Below are positions 16,778 through 25,389 of a stretch of DNA of 41,085 nt, piece after piece. The DNA lies in contig CAZGCA010000058.1 in assembly GCA_964524145.1 (NCBI GenBank), positions 1 to 41,085 of the forward strand, given 5' to 3'. The notes under the pieces were generated by a model, which searched no databases, had not been told where the DNA came from, and saw only the letters and a program-made list of their open reading frames with translations. Made by a program: the position numbers and the translations under genes. How positions within the stretch are numbered: position 1 is the stretch's first letter; every line of letters starts with the position of its first letter. The stretch is from CAZGCA01 sp964524145 (GTDB lineage Bacteria > Hydrogenedentota > CAZGCA01).

Positions 16778-18247
16778 ATGGATCGGAAGGAGAACCGCGC
16801 AACTGGGTCGAGTGTGTCCGGCGCCGAGATGAGGCGACGGGATTTTCTGGCGCTTGCAAGTGCCGGCGCGGCAGGACTGCTGGCGAGTGCATGCGCTGCG
16901 GGTGCTGCGCGCAAGCCCAACATCATACTTATCGTAGCCGACGATCTGGGGTACGGCGACGTCTGCTGTTACGGATGCCACGGGCTCGAGACGCCGCATA
17001 TCGATTCGATCGCTGCAAACGGCGCGCTGTGTCCGGACGGTCATGTGACGGCACCTGTGTGCAGCCCGTCGCGTGCGGGATTCATTACAGGCCGGTACCA
17101 GCAACGGTTCGGTCACGAGTTTAACGCGGGCAACGCAGTACGGTGCGAACAACTGGGTCTCGGGTTGCCGACGACCGAGACGACGATTGCCGACGCGCTG
17201 AAGGCCGCGGGGTATGCGACGGGTATGGTCGGCAAATCGCATCTGGGCTCGAACCCTCAGTTCCATCCCATGGAACGCGGGTTAGACGAGTTCTTCGGCT
17301 TTCTCCACGGGTCGAACTTGTACATCGACCCGAGCACGCCCGGGGTACATAACGCCTCGATTGCAGTCGAACAGTTTCGCAACGAACGGCAGGCCATAAA
17401 CCCGATCATGCGGGGCAAGGACCCGGTCGAGGTGGACGAGTATCTGACCGACGTCTTCACGCGGGAGGCGCTGGGTTTTATCGACCGGCACAAGAGCGAA
17501 CCGTTTTTCCTGTACCTGCCGTTCAACGCGCCGCACACGCCGCTGCAGGCGACGGAGAAGTACTACAACCGGTTTTCGCACATTGAGGACGAGAAGAAAC
17601 GGATCTATGCCGCGATGGTAAGCGCGATGGACGACGGTATCGGGAAGGTGCTCGAGAAGGTGAAGTCGTCCGGGCTCTGGGAAGATACGATAGTCGTCTT
17701 CTTCAGCGATAACGGGTGCGCAACATACACCGAGGCGTGCTATAACGACCCGCTGCTCGGCGGCAAGCTGATGCTGTTCGAAGGCGGCCAGCGTGTGCCG
17801 TTTGTCGTTCAATGGCCGGGCCATATTCCTGCGGGTACGGTATACAAGGGGCCGGTAAGCTCGCTGGACGTCTACCCGACCGTCGTGAAGGCTGCGGGAG
17901 GCAACGTGCCGGCGGACCGGGACGGCGTGGATATGATGCCGTACCTCAAGGGCGAGAAGACGGGCGCTCCGGAACGGGCGCTTTACTGGCGTACAGGCAC
18001 GAACTCGGCCGTACGCAAAGGCAAATGGAAGCTGGTCAACCTCGGTGAAGGGACGGATGTGCTGCTTTACGATCTCTCGGCCGACATCGGCGAGGAACAC
18101 GATCTGTCGGCCGAGCATCCGGACAAGGTGAAGGAATTGAGCGCGTTGCTCGAGGGATGGAAGAGCGGACTGGTCGACCCGCTGTGGCCGAGCCGCAGGA
18201 TCATTCCCTTCCAGCAAGGTCCGCTGAAGTTCGAGTTGTTTATTTAG
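16778..18247 (+). CDS. Tat-exported sulfatase (formylglycine type)
   Basis: The 489-aa protein is an arylsulfatase-family enzyme that removes sulfate esters, probably from sulfated sugars. The twin-arginine signal is RRRDFLALASAG (19-30), followed by a lipobox-like LLASAC (Cys39), so it may be a Tat-exported lipoprotein. The core starts at KPNIILIVADDLGYGD. The formylglycine motif is CSPSR (Cys95), the canonical C-x-P-S-R. Further marks are KSHLGSN, HTPLQATEKYY and FFSDNG. GGAGG lies 7 bases before the ATG. No formylglycine-generating enzyme gene lies in the window. The enoyl-CoA hydratase follows 69 bases downstream without a clear promoter of its own. Confidence 0.9.
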   Translation: MDRKENRATGSSVSGAEMRRRDFLALASAGAAGLLASACAAGAARKPNIILIVADDLGYGDVCCYGCHGLETPHIDSIAANGALCPDGHVTAPVCSPSRAGFITGRYQQRFGHEFNAGNAVRCEQLGLGLPTTETTIADALKAAGYATGMVGKSHLGSNPQFHPMERGLDEFFGFLHGSNLYIDPSTPGVHNASIAVEQFRNERQAINPIMRGKDPVEVDEYLTDVFTREALGFIDRHKSEPFFLYLPFNAPHTPLQATEKYYNRFSHIEDEKKRIYAAMVSAMDDGIGKVLEKVKSSGLWEDTIVVFFSDNGCATYTEACYNDPLLGGKLMLFEGGQRVPFVVQWPGHIPAGTVYKGPVSSLDVYPTVVKAAGGNVPADRDGVDMMPYLKGEKTGAPERALYWRTGTNSAVRKGKWKLVNLGEGTDVLLYDLSADIGEEHDLSAEHPDKVKELSALLEGWKSGLVDPLWPSRRIIPFQQGPLKFELFI

Positions 18248-18269
18248 TTGGGACGGTAGGATGGATTGT

Positions 18270-18293
18270 CCGCCTGAGGGCGGGACCACGAAC
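18270..18293. repeat. Dispersed palindromic repeat, copy 2
   Basis: CCGCC-TGAG-GGCGG then GACCACGAAC; matches the copy at 4205-4228 in 21 of 24 bases. It lies between the sulfatase stop and the ribosome site of the hydratase gene. Confidence 0.6.
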
Positions 18294-18316
18294 CCGGGAA
18301 GGAAAGGAGCGAAACA

Positions 18317-19108
18317 ATGGCGTACGAGTTTATCACCGTAGAGAAGAAGGACCATGTCACCACGATGACGATCAACCGGCCGGAGGTGAGGAACGCGCTG
18401 CATCCGCCTGCATGGCTCGAGATGGACACCGTGCTGAACGAGTTCAGCGAGAATCCCGACGAATGGGTTTGCATTGTCACGGGTGCGGGTGACAAAGCGT
18501 TCTCGGCCGGCAACGACCTCAAGTTCCAGGCGCAGCACGGGCCGTCAGCCGTGATTGAAGGGCAGGCCAAGTGCAAAGGAGGGTTTGCGGGCATCACGAG
18601 CCGGTTCGACTGTTTCAAACCGCTTATCGCTGCCGTCAACGGTATGGCGCTCGGCGGCGGGTTCGAGATCGCGCTCGCCTGCGACATCATTATTTCGGCG
18701 GAGAACGCGAGCTTCGGTTTTCCGGAGCCTCGAGTGGGATTGATGGCGGGAGCCGGCGGCGTACACAGGCTGCCGCGGAGTATCCCGTACCATCTCGCGA
18801 TGGGCATGATTCTTACCGCGAGGAGGATCTCGGCCGCGGAAGCCCAGCAGCTTGGGCTCGTCAACGAGGTCGTGCCGCTCGAATCCCTGCTGGATACTGC
18901 GAACAAATGGGCTGCGGATATCCTGGAATGCGCGCCGCTCTCGATCCGGGCGAGCAAAGAGGCCGCAATCAAGGGGCTGCACTTGCCGATAGACGAAGCG
19001 GTACCGCTGATAGTCGACGGGATGACCGCCCTATATTCGTCCGAAGACGTTATGGAAGGCCCGATGGCGTTCGCCGAGAAACGCAAGCCTGTGTGGAAAG
19101 GCCGCTAG
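18317..19108 (+). CDS. Enoyl-CoA hydratase / isomerase (crotonase family)
   Basis: The 263-aa protein adds water to a trans-2-enoyl-CoA or acts on a similar CoA ester. AFSAGNDLK (61-69) and GMALGGGFE (109-117) form the oxyanion hole. Both hydratase glutamates are present at the classic 20-residue spacing: Glu117 in GGGFE and Glu137 in GFPEPRVGL. The sequence style (AGNDLK, FGFPEPRVGLMAGAGG) resembles the carnitinyl-CoA dehydratase side of the family. AAAGGAG lies 8 bases before the ATG. It sits in one probable transcript with a sulfatase, an odd pairing, but the CoA chemistry matches the dehydratase at 1.7-4.1 kb and the thiolase and dehydrogenase at 29.5-32 kb. Confidence 0.88.
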   Translation: MAYEFITVEKKDHVTTMTINRPEVRNALHPPAWLEMDTVLNEFSENPDEWVCIVTGAGDKAFSAGNDLKFQAQHGPSAVIEGQAKCKGGFAGITSRFDCFKPLIAAVNGMALGGGFEIALACDIIISAENASFGFPEPRVGLMAGAGGVHRLPRSIPYHLAMGMILTARRISAAEAQQLGLVNEVVPLESLLDTANKWAADILECAPLSIRASKEAAIKGLHLPIDEAVPLIVDGMTALYSSEDVMEGPMAFAEKRKPVWKGR

Positions 19109-19235
19109 AGCGGTTCGGCGCGTCTTACCCACTGACATAACGGACGGCTGGGTTGCATCTGACCCCGTCTCACGAGACACTCTCCTGGGGGGCAAGTACG
19201 AACTCTGCCTTGCGGAAAGTCACCCGACTGTTGTC

Positions 19236-19694
19236 TTGCCATATAGCCACGAACGAACACGAAAGGACACGAAGAAGATGGAGAAGATAGTCTTCAAAGA
19301 GGAGAGCTACGAGATTGTCGGGGCCGCGATTCGTGTCTGGAAGTCGCTGGGACACGGGTTCTTGGAAAAGGTATATGAGAATTCGTTGGCGATAGAGCTT
19401 CGGAACCGAGACTGTCGAGTCGAACAACAGAAGCCCATCAAGGTGTACTATGAGGGACACGTCGTGGGCGACTACGTTGCTGACATTGTTGTAAACGACA
19501 GCATCTTGCTAGAGATCAAGTGTGCGAAGGCTATTGCAGATAAGCACATCGCGCAAACCCTGAACTACCTGAAGGCCACCGGCATCCGCCTGGGCATTAT
19601 CCTGAACTTCGGCCCTGAGGGGTTGGAGCACAAAAGGCTGGTCATGTAACTCGAGTGCGGTCGTTTCGTGGCCGTTCGTGTGATTTCGTGGCAA
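19236..19694. mobile_element. Inverted-repeat-bounded unit carrying a GxxExxY gene
   Basis: The left arm (19236-19266) reads TTGCCA, six bases, then CACGAACGAACACGAAA and GGAC. The right arm (19660-19694), reverse complemented, reads TTGCCA, eight bases, then CACGAACGGCCACGAAA and CGAC. The arms lie just outside the gene, giving a compact unit of about 460 bp. I found no target-site duplication and no transposase, so mobility is inferred from structure only. Confidence 0.5.
19278..19649 (+). CDS. GxxExxY family protein (PD-(D/E)XK nuclease-like)
   Basis: This 123-aa protein carries the name-giving motif in GHGFLEKVYENSL (Gly-x-x-Glu-x-x-Tyr). A following block GDYVADIVVNDSILLEIKC gives Asp-x9-Glu-x-Lys, the arrangement of PD-(D/E)XK nuclease active sites. 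The family is widespread in bacteria, often in many copies per genome, and its role is not established. The start is the ATG at 19278, just inside the left repeat arm; only a weak AGGAC precedes it. There is no related gene nearby. The unit interrupts the gap between the enoyl-CoA hydratase and the convergent DUF362 gene. Confidence 0.8.
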   Translation: MEKIVFKEESYEIVGAAIRVWKSLGHGFLEKVYENSLAIELRNRDCRVEQQKPIKVYYEGHVVGDYVADIVVNDSILLEIKCAKAIADKHIAQTLNYLKATGIRLGIILNFGPEGLEHKRLVM

Positions 19695-19747
19695 GAGACT
19701 CGACTGTGTACTGCGTCGATCCAACTCCGGGACGCGGGATCGGTGCG

Positions 19748-20848
19748 TCAGGTTTTGTCGTAGCCGCCGTCGATCATGTTCCAGAGCTTCGACATGTCCG
19801 GCACTGTCATGGCCCCTTCCGGGCACAGTTCGACGCAGCAGAAACAGGAGATACATTTCGAGTTGTCCACAACGGGATACGGGTCGAGCGTTATGGCGCC
19901 GGCAGGGCACGCCTCGTCGGCACACTTGGCGCACGCTGTACAGAGCTCCTCTTCGAGCTGCGGGTGGCACGAGGTTATCGCGTCGAACAGCTCGACAGCC
20001 TGTTCGCGTGTGATCTGGTGTGTGACCGGCCGCTCGAATGGTTCGAGCACCTCGAAATCGCCGACAACGTTTATCGAGTTGATATCGATTTCGCAGAGGC
20101 CGGCCTTGTGTGCGAGCTCGAGCGTTTTTATCTCGAGCGGTTCCCATCCCATCATGCAGACCGCGACAACGTCCACCTCTATCCCGTGCGTGCCTGCGAG
20201 CAGCTTGCCGACACTGCGAAGCTTTCCGTGTGACGGTCCGTTGCCTTCCATCGCGATAACGGCGTCAACGATGTTAAGGTCGGGCGGCCGGTGCTGGTAG
20301 AGGTCAATGAAAAACTGTGTGAGCCGTTTCGGGTGACCGGTCTCAATGTGCAGCCGGCTCTTGGTCGATCCGACGACGGTACCGAACATGTTTTTCACGC
20401 AGCATGTCAGTCCGGTGAGCACATGGGATTTGAGTTTGGGCACGTTAATTATGTAGTCGACCTCGTCGACTATCGTCGAGACGAGCACCTTCTGGACAAT
20501 CTCGGAGTCCAACTCTATCCATGCTCCTGACTCGCTAATGTTCTTGTAGTAGCCGCCGCACGCATCAACGAACCCGGCAGTTTTTGCCGTATCAAGCGCG
20601 CTCTTCAGAAGTCCTCCCGGGTTGTCGCCCACAGCGACGTTCGAGGTCTGTTCAAGGCACGCGTCCAGGATCGCCTTGACAAGCTGCGGGTCCGTTGTCA
20701 CACCGGCTTCGGGCGGCATCGGGCTCAGGATATTGGGTTTTATCAGTACGCTCTTGTCCCGGAGATCAACTTCGAAGAGCTCGAATATCTCCTTGACTCT
20801 GTCGACATAGTTCTCCTTGGCGGCATTCTTCACAAGCACAGTTGACAT
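19748..20848 (-). CDS. DUF362 protein with two C-terminal [4Fe-4S] ferredoxin motifs
   Basis: The 366-aa protein has a DUF362 domain (residues 1 to about 290; KPNILSPMPPEAGVTTDP and VGDNPGG are typical) and a bacterial ferredoxin tail. The tail has CTACAKCADEACP and CISCFCCVELCP, giving two [4Fe-4S] clusters. DUF362 ferredoxins are found in anaerobes near redox enzymes, and their role is unknown; electron transfer is the natural guess. AAGGAG lies 10-11 bases before the ATG. It has its own promoter and is separated from the reductase cluster by a repeat-filled gap, but on the same strand. Confidence 0.82.
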   Translation of the reverse strand: MSTVLVKNAAKENYVDRVKEIFELFEVDLRDKSVLIKPNILSPMPPEAGVTTDPQLVKAILDACLEQTSNVAVGDNPGGLLKSALDTAKTAGFVDACGGYYKNISESGAWIELDSEIVQKVLVSTIVDEVDYIINVPKLKSHVLTGLTCCVKNMFGTVVGSTKSRLHIETGHPKRLTQFFIDLYQHRPPDLNIVDAVIAMEGNGPSHGKLRSVGKLLAGTHGIEVDVVAVCMMGWEPLEIKTLELAHKAGLCEIDINSINVVGDFEVLEPFERPVTHQITREQAVELFDAITSCHPQLEEELCTACAKCADEACPAGAITLDPYPVVDNSKCISCFCCVELCPEGAMTVPDMSKLWNMIDGGYDKT

Positions 20849-20910
20849 CGTGCGGATAACTCCTTTCTTAATCTGTGACCAAAGCGGGATACGTTATACC
20901 ATGTGCCGTA

Positions 20911-20939
20911 ATTATAGGTGGAATCAGTCGTCAGGTCAA
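20911..20939 (-). promoter_or_regulatory. Promoter of the DUF362 gene
   Basis: Minus strand TTGACC (20939-20934), 17 bases, perfect TATAAT (20916-20911). Confidence 0.65.
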
Positions 20940-21088
20940 TGCAGTGGATGGGATGTGGGATGCACGCCCAGAGAGGTTTGCGTGTGGCACACGCGTGGGG
21001 AGTCAATGCAAAAGTCAAAATCTAAAACTGACAATGGGAAAGTGCGGAGTTGGATTACGAGCACGGAAAGAGACCGTCTGTATTGTAT

Positions 21089-21172
21089 GTCATCCTGAGC
21101 GAATGCGAAGGATCTCCTCTTGGGCGACAGGTTATCGGCATAATAGAGATTCTTCGCTTCGCTCAGAATGAC
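21089..21172. repeat. Inverted repeat of the TCATTCTGAGCGAAGCGAAG type
   Basis: The left arm (21089-21116) and right arm (21146-21172) are imperfect reverse complements over about 27 bases, around a 29-base loop. This palindrome type recurs in many bacterial genomes (read on the other strand it translates as SERSEES). It is directly followed by GGTGTGTGGGG. Confidence 0.75.
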
Positions 21173-21173
21173 A

Positions 21174-21335
21174 GGTGTGTGGGGTGGAGCTCATCGATTC
21201 TTCGGTTGCGAATACGCGCATGGGAAGTAGTGGACGCCTAACCCGGACGCAGCCTGGATTCCCGCTTTCGCGGGAAAGACGGGTGTGTGGGGTGGAGCCC
21301 ATCGATTCTTCGATTGCGAATACGCGCATGGGAAG
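21174..21335. repeat. Two 54-bp direct repeats around a TTCCCGC hairpin
   Basis: 21174-21227 and 21282-21335 match with two differences (both transitions), starting GGTGTGTGGGGTGGAGC and ending GCGCATGGGAAG or similar. Between them at 21259-21276 is the hairpin TTCCCGC-TTTC-GCGGGAA, the PAKAGIQ-type dispersed repeat. Confidence 0.8.
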
Positions 21336-21395
21336 GAGCACAGCGACATGGCACCCTTGCCGTTACGGTTGTCAGCACGAAATCGAGATTGCCAC

Positions 21396-21440
21396 GTCGT
21401 TCGCGGGCTCACTCCTCGCAACGACGGGTGTGGGGATGGT
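21396..21440. repeat. Third palindrome with the shared GGTGTGGGG tail
   Basis: GTCGTT-C-GCG pairs with CGC-AACGAC (ends 21425). It is followed by GGGTGTGGGGATGG, echoing the start of the 54-bp repeats. No gene lies in 20849-21475. Confidence 0.55.
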
Positions 21441-21475
21441 AGCCGTCGATTTCGCGATGGATTGGTTGGACGGTG

Positions 21476-23398
21476 TTACAGGGTCCTTTGTTTCATAGGC
21501 AGAACGATCTTCGAGGGGAACCGTGTGTTGCGCTGGACGTGGAGCGTGGGAGTGCCTTCTGCGGGGTAGCGGGCGAACCATGACGCGTCGTGTCCGGCAA
21601 CGGCGATGCGGATGCGGTGACCTTTCCTGATGAGAACGGACGTGGTGTACAGGTTGAATGTGACCTCGGCGACTTCGCCAGGGACGAGCGGCATGCCGTC
21701 GGCTTTCTTGTAGCTGTGATAGGGTGCAAGCTGAACGTACGGGGGTTCCTCTTCGGACACTTTGCGGTGGATAGCGCGTATGATCCCTTCGGTGATGTAG
21801 GTGACGCGACCGTCGGGCGCGACGTCCTCGAGGTACGCGTGGAAAGCCCCGTCAGTCTCCGTCGACGCCGCGTAGAGCGTGACTATCGGGGTTCCCGTGA
21901 TCTCGACGTCCGTCTCCATGGGGAGGCTCGTGTAGGTGAGCAGTTTCTTGTCTTCTTCCGCTCGGTCGGGATACACGACGTCGCCGCCGCCAAGCTGTGT
22001 ATGCCAGCGTGTCGAATCGCCCGTGGTGGCCGTGAAGTCAACGGCGTACTCGTCTGCGGCCGTTTCGCTTATCGGCGCGTCCGGCGTCAGCAACCCGTCA
22101 GCACCGAAATACCATTCGCGAGCGGCGAACCCGGCGGGCGGCCAGGTATCCGTAACGTTCCAACCGCCTTCGCCGAGCGTGCAGTAGGTGACACCGCGTT
22201 CGGGGATGCCGGAACCGTCGTCTTTGAGATGGTTGTCAAAGAACTCGACAAGCATTTTGTGTTGTTCGGCGCTGGACGGGTCGGGCGGAGCGTCGGCAGG
22301 CAGGAACGGGTCGGCGTTTCGACGACCGCCGTGCGACCAAGCTCCGATAATGACCTTCTGCGGGTTGCTGAACGTGAGAAACCGGCTCAACGCGCCGTCG
22401 ACCGTGCCGGCGTCCAGCCAGCTCACCCATACGTACATCGCCGCCCCGGAGCTTTCAATCTGCTCCTGCCGACCAAAGGGGGTTATGTCGTCCGCGGTCT
22501 CTTCGACGTCGGCCAACGCTTCGTCCCGATACGTGTGCTGCAACATGATGCCGAGCAGGTCCATTGTGTTGTGCGACGCCACGGCCTGGGCACGTTGACG
22601 CCCGTCCTTGTCGGTATCGACGGGCTTGACACCGGGAACCATCGACTTGACAAAGATGGCTCTCAGGCCGCCGACCTCCGCGGCGGCGCAGATATCGTTC
22701 GCGTCCAGCGCAAGATTGCCTTTGCCCCATTCTTCAACGAACCCTCTATTCAACACACCGCCGGGCATCGCCAGGTAGAGCGCCGGGTCGAGGTCGCTGA
22801 ACTGTGGTGCAACGGCCTTCACTGCCGGATGGTTCGGCACGGCAAGGTACTCGGCGGTGTTGCCGTCGTAGGATGTGCCGTACGAGGCGACCCTGCCGTT
22901 CGACCAGGGTTGGGACGCGATCCATTCCGACACTTCGCCCAGGTCGGCCACTTCCGCGTTCGAGAACTCTATCGGCCGTTGGCCGAACGATGCTCCGCTG
23001 CCGCGCGCGTCCACGGTCACCAGGGCATAGCCCGCGTTGTTTAACCGGTCGGCCTCCTCACTGCCGAGTTGTCGCGCACGTCCGAGCCCGATGAGCACCC
23101 GGTACACAAATCCCATCTGTTCACACCGCCAGTAGCGTGTGGACCTGATGATTGTGGGTACTTTCCGCCCGGGTGCAAGGTCTACCGGCACCCAGACGTC
23201 GATGGCAATTTGGACACCGTCGCGCATGGGAATGTAGAGCGCCTGGTTGCGGGTGTGCCCCGCGGGCGTCTTCTCTTCCCCCGGCATGTCGGCCGTCAAC
23301 CCGAGAATGAGAATGGAGATGATAACGGCACACGTCACACCAAGGAGAACGAAGAGAATCTTCTTCAGAACAGACCGTTTGTCTCGCTGTGCTTTCAT
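21476..23398 (-). CDS. Membrane-anchored CocE/NonD family hydrolase (S15-like)
   Basis: The 640-aa protein belongs to the X-Pro dipeptidyl-peptidase/cocaine-esterase family of serine hydrolases that cleave esters or amides. A single N-terminal helix (13-35) anchors it facing outward. Marks are YIPMRDGVQIAIDVWVP, TVDARGSGAS and the nucleophile GTSYDG (Ser176). The last 200 residues form the family's jelly-roll domain (from about 440 on; GHRIRIAVAGHD near the end). It is the last gene of the MarR-led operon, 22 bases after the reductase-like gene; GAGGGAGA lies upstream of the ATG. Its place suggests it may release the compound that the reductive genes then handle, which is inference only. Confidence 0.82.
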   Translation of the reverse strand: MKAQRDKRSVLKKILFVLLGVTCAVIISILILGLTADMPGEEKTPAGHTRNQALYIPMRDGVQIAIDVWVPVDLAPGRKVPTIIRSTRYWRCEQMGFVYRVLIGLGRARQLGSEEADRLNNAGYALVTVDARGSGASFGQRPIEFSNAEVADLGEVSEWIASQPWSNGRVASYGTSYDGNTAEYLAVPNHPAVKAVAPQFSDLDPALYLAMPGGVLNRGFVEEWGKGNLALDANDICAAAEVGGLRAIFVKSMVPGVKPVDTDKDGRQRAQAVASHNTMDLLGIMLQHTYRDEALADVEETADDITPFGRQEQIESSGAAMYVWVSWLDAGTVDGALSRFLTFSNPQKVIIGAWSHGGRRNADPFLPADAPPDPSSAEQHKMLVEFFDNHLKDDGSGIPERGVTYCTLGEGGWNVTDTWPPAGFAAREWYFGADGLLTPDAPISETAADEYAVDFTATTGDSTRWHTQLGGGDVVYPDRAEEDKKLLTYTSLPMETDVEITGTPIVTLYAASTETDGAFHAYLEDVAPDGRVTYITEGIIRAIHRKVSEEEPPYVQLAPYHSYKKADGMPLVPGEVAEVTFNLYTTSVLIRKGHRIRIAVAGHDASWFARYPAEGTPTLHVQRNTRFPSKIVLPMKQRTL

Positions 23399-23420
23399 CG
23401 GCTTGCCGTCTCCCTCTTAG

Positions 23421-24194
23421 CTACGCGTCCAAACACGCGGGGCATACTGCCATACATCTGATGCAGGCGTACTGGAAACCAATAAACGAGGCCTGGTACA
23501 AGCTCAGGAACAGCGGGTCGCGAAGCATCTCCTTCCGTTCCTCTTCGGAAGCGTCGAGTAGCCGTTCTATGTAGCGAATCGCCCTGCCGATGCCGTACGG
23601 TTGAGACACCTTGAGACAGCGGAACGTGTGCGTCTTCCCCTCTTCGTCCAGAGCGCCGGCGGGACACGCCTCGACGCACAGACCGCACTGGGTGCACAGA
23701 TCGTCTTCAACCGGCGGGTCCGACTCGAGAGCAAGTTCCGTCAGCAGCGCCGTAAAGATGATCCGTGAGCCCAACTGCGGGTTGATAACGAGATTGTGGC
23801 GCCCAAACACGCCCAACCCTGCCGCAATTGCCGCGTGGCGCAACGAGATGTCGCCCGTCGGGATTCCCTTCGGCGGGTCCATAGACATCGGGTACGAGAC
23901 CGGCACCGAGGCAACCTTGACACCGAACTCGTCCTCGACGTACCGGGAGAGGACGTAGTTGCTCTTGAGAGAGAACTCCATCGAGCCCATGCGCGACGCC
24001 ATCATCGAGCGGTCGTTCTCGCTTTCGATGGCCCCGTTGATCTCGCGGTACCCCAGGACGACGAGGGATTTCACGCCCGGCAGGATCTTCTTCGGATCGA
24101 CAGCGCCTTTGTTCTCGTAATCGTCAATGGCCGCAAACCCCACCACGTTGGCGCCCAGTTCAAGTGCTTTGTCGCGTATCTTGTTCTTCTCCAC
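23421..24194 (-). CDS. Short QueG/reductive-dehalogenase-like Fe-S protein (copy B)
   Basis: The 257-aa protein resembles the corrinoid-dependent reductase fold shared by QueG and RdhA: SLRHAAIAAGLGVFGRHNLV (118-137, trimmed) and NPQLGSR match the corrinoid-side block. Two [4Fe-4S] motifs follow: Cys167-170-173-177 (CTQCGLCVEACP), Cys193, and Cys244-247-251 (CIRCMAVCP). It is about 120 residues shorter than QueG and lacks its HEAT-like tail, so it is not the tRNA enzyme. The frame opens further upstream, but I choose the GTG at 24194 because AGGAGG lies 9 bases before it, the homologous N-terminus begins there, and this avoids a 59-base overlap with the gene upstream. Cobamide binding and substrate are inferred. 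Confidence 0.78.
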   Translation of the reverse strand: MEKNKIRDKALELGANVVGFAAIDDYENKGAVDPKKILPGVKSLVVLGYREINGAIESENDRSMMASRMGSMEFSLKSNYVLSRYVEDEFGVKVASVPVSYPMSMDPPKGIPTGDISLRHAAIAAGLGVFGRHNLVINPQLGSRIIFTALLTELALESDPPVEDDLCTQCGLCVEACPAGALDEEGKTHTFRCLKVSQPYGIGRAIRYIERLLDASEEERKEMLRDPLFLSLYQASFIGFQYACIRCMAVCPACLDA

Positions 24195-24228
24195 ACCAGG
24201 TTCCTCCTCGCCGGCCGACTCGCTCTGC

Positions 24229-25371
24229 CTACTGTTGCTTCGCTGCTGTCTCGGCCCGTTCGGCCTGCGCCGCTTTGCGGTCGCCAAGGTACTGCCTCAT
24301 GTACTCGTGCGCGTTCCTTGCCGGTTTGCGTATCTCCTCACACTCTTCGAGCACAATCGCCTCGGCGGGACATTTGTGGGCGCACACGCCGCACCCAATG
24401 CAGATCTCGCGGTCCAGGACGGCCACCTTGCCGGTCTTGTTGTTCGCTTGCGGCGATTCCTCGAGATGCACCGCTTCCATCGGGCACCGCTTGACGCACA
24501 GCCCGCACCCCTTGCAGTTTTCAACGTCGATGCGTGCGCGATAGTTGGAGGGGCTGAGACTTCCTGAATGGCCCAACTTGTGGAACGCCTCGAGGAACAA
24601 ACAACAACATTTGCAGCAGTTGCAGATGGTGTCAACGTGTTCCTCCCAGTTAGACGCGCCGTGCACCAGTCCGTCGTCGGCACACCTGCCAAGGATCTCG
24701 ATCGTCTCCTCCCTCGTTATCTCCCGTCCCATACCGTTCTCGACAATGTATCGGCCGAGGCTCCCGAAATGGAGACATGTCTCCGTGGGATACGTGCAAC
24801 CGGGCGAGTCGGGATCGATGTTCTTTCTGTGCCGGCATGCACAGTGCGACACTGACCAGTAGTCCTGGTCGTTCACTATCTTGACGACGTCGTCGTAAGG
24901 AAGAATCTGCCGCGTGTCCTCGACGGTCTCGTCGACGGGCACGGTGCGCAGCCCTTTGTAGTGCGAGTCGTCATACTGCTCGAAGAACCCGTTGTAGTAG
25001 TACCTGTTCGCCAGCGGAGCAATTGCTTTCGAGTCTTCGTCGCTCCGTCCTGCCCAAAACGCGCTTCGCAGGTACACGAAGAGCGCGTCGTTGAGCCTGT
25101 ACCGAACATGGTCGCTCTTTGCGCTGCGATAGACCAGCCCTTTGCCGGCGAGCGCGTCAAGTTTCGGGCCTAGTTCCGCCGGGTCCATCTGTTTCATCTC
25201 GGCAAGCTCGGCGAGGGTCTTTGTCGAGAACGGCATCCCGGTCAGCAGCTCGGCTTCCTCCGGCGTGTACCGCGCCTTGACGAGAGGCACTAACTCGTCG
25301 GCCTCCGGAACATTGAACCACGCCTTGTTCAACCAGTCGATAAACGCTTCATAGATTTCCTTGTCAGACAC
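24229..25371 (-). CDS. Multi-cluster Fe-S protein with winged-helix-like N-terminus (copy B)
   Basis: I know no function for this 380-aa protein. Residues about 35-95 look like a winged helix (YTPEEAELL...KTLAELAEMKQMDPAELGPKLDALAGKGLVYR in pieces). A central domain has Cys177/179 (CACRHRK), Cys192, Cys199, and then CNCCKCCC (250-257) with six Cys in eight residues. The tail has two [4Fe-4S] motifs, CKGCGLCVKRCP (286-297) and CIGCGVCAHKCP (324-335). Eighteen or more cysteines suggest at least three or four clusters. It starts at GTG 25371 with AGGAGG 8 bases upstream, 18 bases after its paralogue. It is probably the electron donor of the reductase-like partner, by analogy of gene order. Confidence 0.75.
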   Translation of the reverse strand: MSDKEIYEAFIDWLNKAWFNVPEADELVPLVKARYTPEEAELLTGMPFSTKTLAELAEMKQMDPAELGPKLDALAGKGLVYRSAKSDHVRYRLNDALFVYLRSAFWAGRSDEDSKAIAPLANRYYYNGFFEQYDDSHYKGLRTVPVDETVEDTRQILPYDDVVKIVNDQDYWSVSHCACRHRKNIDPDSPGCTYPTETCLHFGSLGRYIVENGMGREITREETIEILGRCADDGLVHGASNWEEHVDTICNCCKCCCLFLEAFHKLGHSGSLSPSNYRARIDVENCKGCGLCVKRCPMEAVHLEESPQANNKTGKVAVLDREICIGCGVCAHKCPAEAIVLEECEEIRKPARNAHEYMRQYLGDRKAAQAERAETAAKQQ

Positions 25372-25389
25372 AGATAATCCTCCTGGACC

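Noticed and set aside
21590..23044. 484-residue open frame on the + strand opposite the CocE hydrolase
   Set aside because: No family features, Arg/Val-rich composition typical of an antisense frame, no ribosome site; the minus strand carries the real gene.
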